This document shows positions 12,001 through 25,600 of a stretch of DNA of 64,000 nucleotides, in pieces. The translations under genes and the position numbers were made by a program. The stretch spans positions 21,054,902-21,118,901 of the forward strand of contig OY756965.1 in assembly GCA_963580455.1 (NCBI GenBank), given 5' to 3'. The DNA comes from Euonymus europaeus (taxonomy: Eukaryota > Streptophyta > Magnoliopsida > Celastrales > Celastraceae). Below the pieces are notes generated by a model that did not search any database, was not told the origin of the DNA, and saw only the letters and a program-made list of their open reading frames with translations. Each line of letters opens with the position of its first letter. Within the stretch, counting starts at the first letter, position 1.

Positions 12001-15000
12001 CTTAGGATTTTAAGAGCTGAAGGCTCACTAGATAACCTAAAATTGATCTTTTTCACATCTGATGACATGCTATTGCCAGTAATCCCAGCAGTAGTTGCAG
12101 AAAGAGCCATCTCGAGCTGCATCTCAAATTCAATATCTCCCTTCCTCTTTGAACCCTGAGATTTCTCTTTCAGGAATGCTTTAGAATCGTCACACTGTGC
12201 CTTAGGGGTTGATGAATCAAGCACTCTATTATTTAGCTCAATGACAACAGAAGGATCTTTGGATTGAGTATTTTTTCCTCTAGAGTCATCCTGACTTTTG
12301 CATGAGGTCCTCAAAGAGCTTTCACAAGTACTGTCATTTTCGACATACACAGACCTAGCAGGATGTATAGGAGGAACCTGTCTAGTTTTATCTACCATCA
12401 CTGTTGAAGTATCGAATATCCCCCTACGCACTCTACATGCATCTCGACTTGAATTTTCATATCTGCCAATACTGGGTTTTAAGGATCCAACATCAAGAAT
12501 GGACACAAACCTGGAGAATGAAGATGCACTTGGTAAAAGGATAAGCTCCTAAATATCATCGTCAGGATAAGCGAAATTCTATAAACTATATAAAACATGG
12601 AAGATAAGCCACATCTGAGATGAGAATCAACAAAGGTGAGAAGGCTGTTAATTTTATTGAACAGCAATCTGGACACATATTCACCTTAGAAAATTTTGAA
12701 AATAATATTTAGGACAAGAAATCCAAGGATTTAAGTATCAAAATATTACCCTGCTTACATTCACTTCATAATTCAAAAGAATATAAAGTTTGAACACATT
12801 TTATTCGGCAGAAACCAGACAATTTTTCTTTTACCAGGAAAAAAGGATAATCGTAACCACGATGTATTACCATCTTAAAAACTGTGTCCATCTTCAATCA
12901 CCTTTCTCATTCTGTAAATTTTCAGACTTCAGACTCGAGGAAATGAGAACCAAAATGTCTAAATTAAGACAAAGTCTCAAATCACTATTTAAATTTTAGT
13001 AGTTTGGAGCAGACATTGTGATGCAGGAGATAAAGAGGTCTCAAAAGAGCAAATTCAAAGACTCTACACAATGTAAATTCATGGCCTATCCACAAGGTTA
13101 TAGATCCAACTCAAGTTAGTACACTATTGGGTCGGTTTTAATTAAGTTTCATTTAATTTTCATTCACAGGGTATTATACTATCATCAGAATTTCTGGGTA
13201 TGCTAGAATTTCCAACTTAACATTACTTAATAGTAATTTGCTTCGCGAGTCTTTTATTAGGTTATTTTGTTAAGTTCTCTCATTGTTAGAATTGGAACAT
13301 ATTAGTTTACTTTTAGGAGTTCTAGTATTATTTGAAGGAAGTTTTTTTTTATAAAATTAGGATCAGTAGGAGTCTATATATATGGATGTAATCTCTCAAG
13401 AATTATGATGATGATGAATGAATAACATTAAGATTACTTTCAAGCATGTGACTTGCTTTTCGATTGTGTGATGCAATCATCCTTTGGTTTGATACTTAGG
13501 TTATCTATCTTTTCTTTACTTTGTTTTCTCTAATTTTCCTGCGATTTCATATCTGATTTTTGTTTTAAAGCCCTAATTTATTGCATAAAATCCCTCGCAA
13601 GAACCCTTTAATACAAGGTTAGCAAATGCTGTCCTACGTCACCATAATTCCTAGTGACATAACCTTTGTAGCAGATCAAATGACACCAAACATGTTCACG
13701 AACCGGTTATACCACAAGAGGATTAAACTAATAGGTGATCCATAAATGACCAGTGAGGATCATGTATTGATCCAGCAGCTTTAGCCATCTTTATACTCTT
13801 GAACATTGTATTCATTGCCGTACGAAGTCATACACATGCATTAACACATTTACCAAATCATATTTATTTGTAATGGATATGAATGGATATCACAATCATG
13901 TTGCAAAGGCCAGTGTATCGTCAAAGCAAGAGGCGACACGAAAACAAAAAGGAAAGTGCCTTTTCAGTCTTGGAAGAGTTTTACGATATCAGATTTGATT
14001 TTTAGTTAATTGTTTTTGCTCAGGAAAATATCTTACACGTCAAGAATTTCAATAATTAAAATTTTAAATTGAGAAACTTTTAAGTGATACCAAGAGGGCG
14101 AAAATCAGCAACCAAGGTATAACATTTTGCACTGTTATTGTAGGGACATACCGGGTTGTAAGCTTCAAACCTCTTAATAATGCCACAAACAATGCCGCAA
14201 TCTGCAAGTAAATTGAGCCTTTAAGTTCTGCATGGAATAATCAAAAGAAATATTTTTCTTTAATATGATTTTCAAGACAAATCAGTTAACCATCTGAGAT
14301 GCAGTTTGTATTCATCAAAGTTTTCCTATCAGAAAAAACACTAATTGATGCCATCTATCATTTTGAAATTTCTAACCTCAATCCTTGTCACTATTACATA
14401 CAAAAATTGCATAGCATTGAAATTCAGTCTCGTAAATCAATCATAATCTTGAAAAGTTTCCCAAACAAAATGGTTCATTTAGCTTCATCCCAGCTAGATT
14501 TTACATCAGGCTTGAAAGCATCACATTTTATAGCTAGAATAAAAAAAAAAGACGGGAACATATTTGGAGTTTAAAGGACCAAAATGATCAATCTAGGCCA
14601 CACTAAAAATTTTAGTGTATGTAAGCTAATAATGAGAAGACGCCAGCGATCTTTAAGCAGAATTTTGTAATAGAATAGAGATCAAGATATTACCTCCTCT
14701 GAAGTTCCTCCACGAGTTTCAACAGCGAAACACAAAGCTGAGTGAAATGATTTGTTCCTCCTGACAGAACTTGTAAGTGTAACATGAAAGTTATCATGAA
14801 ACTGCATGTTTCCAACAAAGGTGTCAAACCAAATGAGGCAAGTAATGCAACAAATGTAATAAATAAAAAGGTCCTCAGAAAGCACGCAAAACCTCACCCA
14901 AGTCATAAGGGGAGATAAATCATGGACAGTAAGTTTTGAGACCTCGGATATCTTCAAAAACTTGGCTGGTAGCAGAGAGAGTAAGGAAGCCTGTCAGGAA

Positions 15001-18000
15001 CACCACCAAATTTTCTAAGATATCAGATTATCAGGAACTTCCATTTGTTTAGCTATGAGTGAATTCCACTTGCCTTTCATGTATGTATTGGGTGGGAGAG
15101 AGAGAGAACAGAAAAGGAAGATCAAGCAAACAGTCTCTTATAATTAATTATTTTCTGATGTGGAGTTGTGGACAATAAACCATCAACAAGGCAAGTGATG
15201 TATATAATCACTTTGTTGTTTGAAATATAAACGAGAATTTATTGAAGCAGGAAGGACACAAAAACGTGAGAACAGCAAGGAGATGAGGCTAATGGCCTTG
15301 AGTTGTACAAGTATTGAAGCACAAATTTTTTGTGCCATTAATTATTAAGCCAATTTACAAGATAAGCGTCTCCAAATTATTATATTGCGTCGAATAGCTT
15401 GTTTCTTTCCTTCCAGAACAGCCACATAATTTCCCATAGGAAGACACTGACGGATTGTCCTTGAAGGCTTGAAGCTTAGTTTCTGAAAGGACAACTCCAG
15501 GCTTTGACCTCTTCTAGAATAACACCAATTAATTTAATTCCCACGAGTTTCCAAACTCTCTTCCATACTTGTCTATCCCCAGAGCAGTAAAAAAGGATAT
15601 GGCTAATTGATTCGTCCTCAACTTTGCAGAGGGCAGCACTACAATAGAAAGCTAGGGAATAAGGAGTCTATAATGGTAGTAGTTGAGTTTGATCAGCTTT
15701 TCATAGTAAGAACTAAAAGCAAAACGGTTATATTTAGAATGCCTCTTGTAGATTTTTACTATGCCATATTGTTAATCCTGTGATTATAAAAAAGCTCCCA
15801 GAAATTTATCATTGATTCTATTTCCGAGTCTTTAGAAGCTCCACTAAAAGAGATGTTCCAGAATATACCATACGGTGTAGTGCTAATCAGGTCATTGATT
15901 AAGGTTACTTTTTGAGTCAACATGCTGATCAGGAAAAAGTCCACTGAAATTTCAAGTGGCTAGCCATAGGTTTTTCAGAGCCTAATGGACCTCCCATTAC
16001 CAGCTTTGAAATACGACTAAATGAACCAGGGGGTGGAGAGTCCATGACACAGGCCCACAGTGATGGAGGCCCGACCTCAAGCGTTACAGGCTGGGCCTAA
16101 CTCTTAATTGAAAACCTAGGTTAACAGTTTAAGGATCGCCTCCCCTTATAAGCCATCTTATAACACTCCACTTGCCTGATGTGGGATTTTCGCACTGGAC
16201 TGTTCCCACAGTGGGATGCTCCTGCATCACTAAACTATCCATCCCAGCCTTCCAAATGTAAATCCACAATCACTGCCATATAAATCCCCTCTCAGATTTA
16301 AAGCCCATTCATTATCTGAAGTACCATCTTTTTCTACTATGACCTCCTCCAAAAATGGTTCTTATTGTGATTGAACTTTCATAACCAACTTCCAAGAAGA
16401 GCTTTGCTAACAGTTATTAAGGAGGTTTAAGGAGGAGGTTTCACCAAGCCCCATTCTCCAATAAAAGCATTAATAGAATCACATTTGACCAAGCAAAATT
16501 TCTGTTTTCCGTCGCATCATCAAAGGAATTCGCATTCGATAGCTTGGAGTTCAGGACCCACCTATTTAGGCATGGAAAATAGAGACATCAAGTAAACAGG
16601 AAGATTCGAAGGCATTTAGAGTTAGTCTACCAGTTTTGGATGTATAGAATCACAGACTTACCCTTGCCATATAGACTCATTCCATGGTACGAACTTGTAA
16701 AACCTAGGTTGTAGTAAAACAATTTCACTGCCGCACCAAGGTTTGCAAACAGGAAAAAACTATAAAAGTCTCAACAAATATGATAAGAAAAACATTTTTA
16801 AAAGAATATAATTAAAAGCTGAAACAAGATGCCAGTTAGATAGAACTAATAAAGCTTGTCAATTTAGAATAGGCGCAACAAGCAAGATCAGCAGAAACTG
16901 CATGGCCAACGTAGAAATCTCCTAAAACTAAATGGATCACATGATGGCATTGATAGACTTGGGCTCATTAAACAGGTATGGGCCCAATTTTGCAAATAAT
17001 AGAATACGAGACGCTATAAAAAAAACAATAGGACATGTGCAAAAACATTCTAGTACAAAATAAAAGCATATAAGTTTGACCTGGATAAGTGGATCGTCAC
17101 AAGCATTGTCAATTATTCTTCCCCTCGCAAGTAAACAAAGTAAATGGACCTTATGTACAAGCTCAGCCAGCTCCTACAGGATAAAAGAGCAAATGCTTTC
17201 AAATTCATTCAACAAAACTCAACCAGATACCATATGGATTAATATAGCAAGAAGGAGCATTTCACCTTCTCTTCAGCAGATGCTCGACGAACAGGCTTCC
17301 GTCCAGCAGAATCCGGAGCTTCATCAAATTCAATGGTCACCTCTTTAATGTGATCATGAAAACGATCACCTCCCTGATCCCGGGGGGAAATTGAACCATC
17401 TTCCCAATCTGAGTTTTGCATATCATCATCCCCACTCTCTAAAAGAAAACCCTGAGCACTTCCCATGCCAGCATTCTGAGGAGTGTTCCCCTTCCTATTT
17501 ATGCGAATAACATCTTCATCATCTCTTTCCAGACCATTCTCCGGCTGAGGGGGGGAAAAACAAATGGTAGCAGAAACCACTAATATAATTCTCTCACATA
17601 ATTTGTTTTTAGAAAAGAAGTCAGTAGATGGTACTAACCACACCAGAAGAAACACTTGGTTGAATGATATCATACTGTTTCTTCTGCCTTGATTTATTAT
17701 GTGAATGAGCACGTTTTTCAAGTGTCTTCCGTCCTAATTCAGAGAGATTTCCCATATTCAAGAATTACAAACAGTTAAAAGTCAGAATTCATGATTTTTT
17801 TTCCTGCCACCTCCACTGCAAGGAGAGTACAAATTAACCCCAAAAAAAAATATAGAGTAAGAAAAAATAGCCCTAAAAATCGATTGATGGCATGTGATCG
17901 ATTTCCCTATAGTAAAGTTATAACAATAAGTAGCCTTAAGGCAACAAATTTTGACGGAGTTCAACAAATGGAACCAAATTTTTTTTACATATATAGGGTT

Positions 18001-18277
18001 TATTCAAATAAAAACAGAAAAAAAAATCATATCAAAGAATCCCAATAATGAATCAATCAGAAATAACAGGAAACAGCATTGAACATAAAAGTTATTAGCT
18101 TATAAAAAATAAAAAGAAGATATTAGAACATCTATATTCTACTCGATTTCCAAGGAACCAAAGAAAGGCAAATCCGAGAAGAGTTAGCGGCGATTAGGGA
18201 TTTATTCAGAATAAGAGGAAACGAAGATACGCACCCGAGGATTGTTTATCGTTATCAGACTCGTTCCTTGTTCTCAT
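9013..18277 (-). CDS. RAD4: DNA repair protein RAD4/XPC homolog
   Basis: Thirteen exons, 5' to 3' on the minus strand: 18277-18235, 17733-17639, 17544-17266, 17173-17081, 14990-14898, 14801-14694, 14201-14152, 12510-11740, 11098-10777, 10686-10492, 10398-10246, 10062-9853, 9405-9013. Total 934 aa, usual for plant RAD4. The family recognises helix-distorting lesions and starts global-genome nucleotide excision repair in the nucleus. The transglutaminase-like domain covers roughly residues 150-530 (HVDAVNAIIDGEQRVE, AGRGAKDVTRR). BHD1 follows (LHPKGPILGFCSSHPVYPRD, residues about 620-683), then BHD2 (YGKWQLEPLCLPRAVNGIVP) and BHD3 (GIDYAPAMVGFEFRNGSSIP, VFDGIVVCAEFEDAI, residues about 735-804). 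A charged coil (EEEERREAEEKKRNEAQALS) and a long hydrophilic tail end the protein. Exon 8 holds a long low-complexity insertion within the transglutaminase region, as in other plants. The exon 2 acceptor is the least certain boundary. Confidence 0.95.
13260..13640 (+). mobile_element. Possible LTR fragment in a RAD4 intron
   Basis: The 1.6-kb intron between exons ending 14152 and starting 12510 contains GGAGTCTATATATATGG, then TGAATGAATAACATTAAG and a T-rich stretch, reminiscent of the promoter and leader part of Copia LTRs. No boundaries or coding sequence were found. Confidence 0.25.
15370..15960 (-). mobile_element. LINE fragment with zinc-binding (zf-RVT) domain inside a RAD4 intron
   Basis: Read on the minus strand from about 15650, the translation goes CSAALCKVEDESISHILFYC, SGDRQVWKRVWKLVGIKLIG, then AWSCPFRN and a stop, and in another frame near 15410 WLFWKERNKLFD. 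The C-x4-C...H-x4-C zinc pattern, W-x2-VW and FWKERN signatures are those of the C-terminal zf-RVT region of plant LINE reverse transcriptases. Frameshifts and stops make it a fossil. It sits in the 2.1-kb intron between exons 4 and 5, in the sense orientation of RAD4. Confidence 0.8.
16000..16300. repeat. Probable dispersed repeat in a RAD4 intron
   Basis: The region is GC-richer than its surroundings and carries phrases such as CTTGCCTGATGTGGGATTTT and AGGCTGGGCCTAACTC that look like plant TRIM/LTR-type repeats. No ends could be defined. Confidence 0.3.
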
Positions 18278-19612
18278 TATGTTGCGGAGACAGAGCCACG
18301 CAGAGGAGAAGTTGCAGTCGCGCCTAATACTGTTGAGAGGGTTTTACTCGCAGAGTACTAGTAGTGTTCCCTTTTTTCTCATTTTATTTTCTTGTAAAGT
18401 ACGCTTATTAGTATAAAATTAAATAATATACAGGAAAACTTTTCATTCCATCGAGGAAAAAATAGATTTTTTATTTTTTATTTTAAAAAAAATCCTTTTA
18501 ACTTCTATTTTAAAAGCAAAATAGGGATTATGATTCTCTCAATTTCTATTTTTAAGCAAATACGCATTATCATTCTCTCAATTTCACACTTTTTGGAGGA
18601 TTTGGTCCCAAAAAGAGAAATGATCTAAATCGTATTCTTCATTTATTAATAAAATGCATAAAGCTAAATCTATATATATAAATTTGAAATCTCGTCAACT
18701 CAGACTCTGCTCGACAAATATGAGAGTAACAATTTTAAAACATTTTCAAAATAACAGTCATGATCGATTTGGAGTGTTTTAAAAACACTCCGATTCTAAT
18801 CAAATTAATATTATATTGATTTTGAGAGTTTAAAAATCTCTCCAAAAACAATGTTTCTAAAAATAAATAAGGATTTTCATAATTCCTCATTTACAACAAC
18901 TTAAAAAATTTCTTATTTTTAATCATTTAGAGTCTTCCAAGCAGAGTCTAAAGTCTTTTTTTGTTAAAATCAAAAGTTACTTTCGTTTTGAATTTGATTT
19001 TTATTTTTATAAAAAAAATGTAATTTTGAACTCGTTACTGACCCGATAACCCAAGAGAGCGAGTACCAGACAACAATTTTCCACAAGCAAACTCTTCTGC
19101 TGAAACCAACATGGTCGTCACAGTAAAACCACCGACCATCTAGTTCTGTAAAATATTTTAGGCATCCGCTGACACTAACACTAAATGCCCTCACAAGCTT
19201 GAGTTCTTTTGGAATCAGAACCCAACTTTCGAAAACGATTTCATTTACAGTACATTCATACATTATTATTATCTCCATCTAAACCCAGTTAACTCTGGCT
19301 TAAACTTAAAAATGCCCATCAGAGCAAGCAAAAACATCACAGAAGGCCCTCAAAATATCTAACTAATATCATCATATTATCTTAGCCATAGAAATAAAGT
19401 AAAAAACTTCTAGCTTGTCCAGTACAGAATGTTAGCAGCACTGCAGCAGATCTCCAGAACCATAAACCTGAGACAGTTCAGCTGAATATGGTCACAGGCA
19501 AACCAAGAACCATGTGCAGTCCATGCATTTCAAGCTCGCTTTTCACCTCTATTGGGGAAAAATGAAATGATTAAGGACCTGGAGGAAGCAATGATTTATG
19601 TAGAGAACAAAA
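18278..19612. other. Intergenic region between RAD4 and TIC40
   Basis: This contains the RAD4 promoter side and the TIC40 3' UTR. A short hairpin (GGAGTGTTTTAAAAACACTCC) lies at about 18773. No coding potential otherwise. Confidence 0.5.
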
Positions 19613-22600
19613 TTATGGTGACCCTGTCATCCCGGGGAAGAGTTCTGATATCTTGTTGAAAACATCCATCACCTGAAATGGAAGACGAAATTCAGATTAA
19701 ATTTCTGAAGTTTAACATTGCATTGATGATTGTTCCAAAAACACAATGTTAAGCCTGAGGAGACAGAGTTGAACTCAAAAGATAACATTTACTGAACAAG
19801 CAGCAGAAGGCAGTCAACCAGAGCACCACGGAATATATATTTTTCAAGTGAGAACCTATTTTCAGTATCAATATCAACTGAAACAATGCATCTAAATAAC
19901 CCAGAGAAAAACAATCAAAACATTGACATCAAAGATTCTAAAAAGATACTAGAAAACATAAAAAATTTAACATGAATTAACCCAAAGTGTTAACACTAAC
20001 ATGAAGGAAAACGCAGTCTAAGATGCGATGTTTTTTGGCCATACCTCTTTATCATTTTGATATTTGACTATACTCATCGGATTCTGAGAACACTGCAAAA
20101 ACAACAAAATTATAAAGAACTGACAACAAAGGTTGATTAAATACTTCAGTTACCGTAATCCCAAACCATTCATTAACTAGAAACAATGAATATGCCATGT
20201 GTCGATGGCATAACCATCAGCTCGAGTGGTCAGATTGCAAAAGTGTTATTATGCCCCCATATACAATATTGATTATAAATGAGCTTTTAACATAAGGAAA
20301 CAATAACAGAAAACAATATCATTTATAGATTGAGCTTGATGATAATGGTAACCAAAATAATATTCTTTTCACCACTCAGCTTTTGTATGTTAATTCATGT
20401 TATTTTACCCCTACCATTGTACTAAGACTGATTTTTCTTAATATACATATGCCAGTACTTTGAGGGCAGAAGCTAGAGCATTTACACTGAGAGAAAAAAT
20501 TCCATCATCTTTTAAGTTGAGTCAAAAGCCAACACAGTTCAACTTCCTCAAGGCAATCATGTCAGCAATTTGGATTCACCAACACTGCTAATAATGGTTT
20601 TTGAGATAATTCTCATAAGTAATTAGAATAATGAATCTAGACTTGAACCAAACCACTCAACATTTTCACCAATGAAATCAGGCCAGGTGCTAAGTTTAGA
20701 ACTTAAAGAAACATACTTCCATTATTGCTTGTTGAACTCTCGGATTTTGAAATGCCATAGCAACTTCAGGATTAGCCAAAATTTTTGAGATTACTTCTTC
20801 AGGAGTAAGCCCAATTTGATCTGAAATGTAAATACCAATGTAGCTGATGAAATATTTAAGTATAAATTATCAACCAGGAGATTATTATACGAGTCAAGAG
20901 AGACAGGAAGAAAAAAAAACAAATTGAAATTATGAATGCAATTCCAATTTTAAATTATAAACATGAGTCATCGTCATCAACATAGCCTTAATCCCGAACA
21001 ATTTGGGATCCACTAAAAAATAAACAGATGTTTTTGTAATATTCAGACTGCAACAAGAACAAGCACATTGACATATATAAATAAAACGAAGTCCTTGGTT
21101 ACAATAAAATGAGTTCTAATCATAAGCAGAGATTTATGTCAAAAACCCTCCAATAAATAGAGCAATTCAAAGTAGCCAACACAAAATATTGTCCAACATA
21201 CAACCTTTTCAAAGTCACATCTAAAGGCAGAACCATAGGCCTCAATAATTTTTAACAATCACACAGCAAGTTGGTATAAAAGTTAAAAAGTAGTTTCAGC
21301 ACTACTTCCATCCTCAACCAACAAAAGTCAGGCCTAGCTAACGTGAAAGGAGTGCAATTAGAGGAGAAACTAGTTTATATTATTCATTCAGGGTAATGTT
21401 AAAAATATAATGGCAATCAAAATTGAAAAAGGATCTCTTAAATTTAGAAAAGAAAAAAAGAGTATAAAATTACAATTTAAGATGCCAAAAACAATTTAAC
21501 AGCATTTACTAAAGAGTACTAAAATTGACTAAATGGATCATGATACTTTAACGAAATGGACCAAATAATCAGGTACTCAGCAAGTCAACTTTCCACAGAA
21601 CTGAACAATATAAGTATGTTTTCACTCATCACCTTTGTTAAACAGTAAAAATAGTGTTCGCTTAAACACGAAGGACAATCAAAATCAGATATATCCACGT
21701 AAAAACACACGGACTACCCAATAGATAGCAAACTCACCAAATTGCTGCTTAACCTCTGGGCTGTTCATGTCAAAATTCTTTAATGTATCCATCACACTGT
21801 TGTCCCATTCACGGCTTCCACCCATATTTTTTCTAAAACAGATATCAAGAAAATGTAGGATGAGAATATATTCATCATAATCTATAGAGGTCTTATGCTA
21901 TGCTCATAACGATGAACTTATCATCAGAGACAGCACTGAACCTAAAGAGGCAGAGGAAGAAAACGGATTCAGTAATGGGACACCAAACCAAGGTTGTCAA
22001 ATCGAATTGAATCGTATGAATCGATTGATGAAAATTTTGAATTGTGAATATTGAATCGTGAATCGTAAGATTCACTTAATTTATAATAATATATTATAAA
22101 ATATATAAATATTCATATAAAATAAATTTATACTACTTAAGAAAAAATTATAATAATCTATCTTAATTTTCGTTGATAGTTACACTGTATAAGAGGAGTC
22201 AGAAAATAATAAATTACTGTTTGAATAAAAGAGTATTTAACTTAAATGAGACTCACCATGAACTTGGACTTAAACTAAACAAGTTGAGTCCAAGACTAAA
22301 AGATGAAGCCCAAAAGATCAAATGGCATCGAAGGTTTGCTAGAGGAAGAGCACTACAACAGAAGAAGGAAAGAAGAAGTCGAGTGATACTTTGAAACTCT
22401 ATGGAAGACAACCTCATGAGAGATTTTATCACCCATCCTCTTGAAATTTCATAATGGAACCCTCCCTTTTCACTGTGCTCTTGAATCGCACGAATTGTAT
22501 GAATCGAATCGAATCGTATTGATTCTGGTGATTCAGTTTGTGTATAGCCCGATTCATGTTGATTCACGATTCAAGCTATGATTTGAATCGTTTTCTGTCA

Positions 22601-25600
22601 AAGTCGAATCGAATCGTGAATCGTACAATTCGTACAATTTTAACAACAATGAACCAGACTAAATTACAGAATCAAGTTAACGATCAAGAACAACATTTTA
22701 AACTGCAATATCAGCGCAAAAGTTCCCACAATATGGTGCCAAGAGAATAATGCACAAATCTGAAACCAAGAAAGGAAAAACACGTCATGCATTGAACTTT
22801 AAATACAGATGGAATACAATACTGCGTGATAACCTAAAAATTATAGCCACGTCAAACACGGAAAGAAAAAATATGAACATGAAAGAAGGCCTAGCGTATA
22901 TAGAAAAACAGCAGAATACAAATCCAATATAATGCTAGTCCAAAGCCAAAAGGATTAATACAAATGTTTAGGACGTAAGACACTGCCGCACATTGATGCT
23001 TTCCAAGAAACATTACAATAAGACTCATGTTTTAGGATAAATTGCAAGTAGTTACCTGTTCGGCTGTTCCTTTAATAAAAAACTTAAGCAGCACAAAGTA
23101 CAAACCCACAAAATATATGATAATAATATTCTTGAGCACTAACAGCTCAACATAAGACAATAAAATTAAATAAAAAAAAGAGGAGTTTGAAAGGAGCTCA
23201 CAGCATGTCTTCGAGTTGTTTACGGTATTCTGGATGTTGCAGCATCCCTATCAATCCATAACAATTAACAATGAAAGAGGAATTATGTAAGCATTTATAA
23301 TTATCACATTGTATCTTAAGATTGATTAACTCACACCATGTAACTACTCTTGCATTTGCAAAATAAAAAAAATATATAAAAAAAGTGAGCTATCTGCTAA
23401 AAGAACATGAATAATAAAACAAAAACAAAATGAATACCACCAAGTAAAGCATATTAGGAAGAATTGGAACAGATAATGGGGTAAGTTCCCCTTCTCGTCC
23501 TCCCCCATACAACCAACCCCACCCCCACCCTCCCGGCCACCTTGAATGAAGTTTTTGCCGCACATATCTGATCCACTAAGTCAGAAGTACCCGTCATAAG
23601 GCTAATGGAAAGTATATCCACAATTGACTAACGCTAAAGATGAAGAATTTCAAAACTTGACCCCCGTCCTTTTGTAGTACAAACTAACATCAACCATCCT
23701 AATTCCTCGCTGACTTTTCAATTTGTGACCCACTTAATCCAGTATCAGTAGATGGTCCATTTTTCGTTAGTATAGAACTCGATCTACAAGGGACAAAACT
23801 TGATGTAAGCTTTCTCGAAACATATTTTGCTGGTGCGTTCTCCAATAAATTGCTCTCCACACAGTTTTCACACCCAAATAATTATTCATAGTTCGAGTGA
23901 TAGAAGTATTAGTGAATCTTCAAAGAAGTTGATCTTGCCCTCATTTTTCACAGGCTCTACATTCTAGCATTGACGCACAGAGACAGAGCTGCCTAAGTGT
24001 TATTCGAGGGTGAGACAGACCCAAGATTCACCAAATATTAGTAAGTTCACACATTTCTCTTACATTTGAAGGTAGTAGGATTCCTCATCTCCTCAGGCAA
24101 GTATCTGCAAGGTGCAAATATAAAATTAAAATTGCAACATAAGAAATAATAGTAACCAACTCATGTAGAATCAAACAAATATTGAAAGAACAAATATCAT
24201 TTTTATGGGGCATTAAAGTTCCACAAAATGAAATGAAGTTAAAAAAAATAAAAGAGATCAGAAAAGGTCCAGCTCATATTCATATCAAATTGATTTGACT
24301 TGGAGTTTGAATAAGGAAGATAGGCTCCTGTATCTTTTGGATATTAGTAATGAATGTTTGGCCATCATTTTCTTTTTCAATTTCACTAGCCCCTGCAGGA
24401 GTGATACAGGAACCTATGTAAGTATATTTGAGACAATATTAACCAACCAGCAGTTGATTCTTCCAGTAACCTACTACTACTGATACTTGTGCGCCTTTGT
24501 TATGTTGATGCAATTCGTCTCTGCCAAGAAACTTTGGAAGTTTCCTAATAAAAGCAGCTTATTGTTCTAGCAATTAAGTGTACTAATTTGTTTCATCTGC
24601 CCATTAGTTATATCAGGTTTCACGAGTCGCTTTTCTGCCTGTTGTTGCAGCAAATTTACTTGTGGAATTGGCTTCATAACTTCATCTTGTGGTTCTTTTC
24701 CTGTTTTCAGCTCTAATTTCGCCACAGAAGTAGCTATTGTTTCCATTCAAGATTAGAACATCGAGTTGTGCACAAAAGAGCTCATCTGATTCATCACATC
24801 AAACTCAATATAAAGGCTCCTTTTAGTTTTAGATACCAAAGTTGAAGCTATCCATGATGCTAACTTGCTTCGATACCAATATACATAAGACAACAGCTAC
24901 TTGATCCCACGAAAAGTGAATAGAGTAATTTGTGAATTTCAGACGATTGGACTTAACTCTAACAATGGTATGGGATTCTGAAAGTAAGATATTCCTACTT
25001 GGAATTAATGCAACCAAGACTCTTATCTTGTGGAAGAAATAAATTAGAAGAAAGGCTGCAAATATAGGTTCCTTGGAATCATACCAAGTGATTAACTGCA
25101 TCCTACAAGGCTACAATGTTTAAACATATTTTTCCGGCTTATACTCATGTTTAGAAATTTCAGAATAATCCTAATCCTATTAAGAACTGTAGTAATACAA
25201 ATCCTATAAGTACTTCAAAATCTTAATAGAAAATAAAAACCTTTTTATTAAAATCCACCCTTTTCCCAGAAAAACACTTGAATGTATGTCACAAAAAGGT
25301 AAAGGAAAACAACCCTTGAGCAACACGCAGACCTTATTCAGAATATATAGAAATCAAATTATACCTAAATAGAATAAGAGCAACTCTACTTTAGGTGGCA
25401 AAGTCCTTTTGTCATTCTAAGATAAATCCATCATTCAAAAACAGACAAAAAACTTGGAGGCAAGGCCAGAAAGGTAGAGCCATATTCCTATCTATTCCAT
25501 AATTAAAGATATCAAAATCAGAAAAGTAATAAAAAAAAAGGGTAAAAAAGAAGAAGTAGCATTACGGATAAACCATCTTCTGCACTGTCGGGTCCTCCAT

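Noticed and set aside
11896..12159. Plus-strand open frame over RAD4 exon 8
   Set aside because: Antisense shadow of a long coding exon.
20180..20260. Possible SINE A/B boxes (AGCTCGAGTGGTCAGATTGC)
   Set aside because: Only a weak A-box-like string; no B box or defined end.
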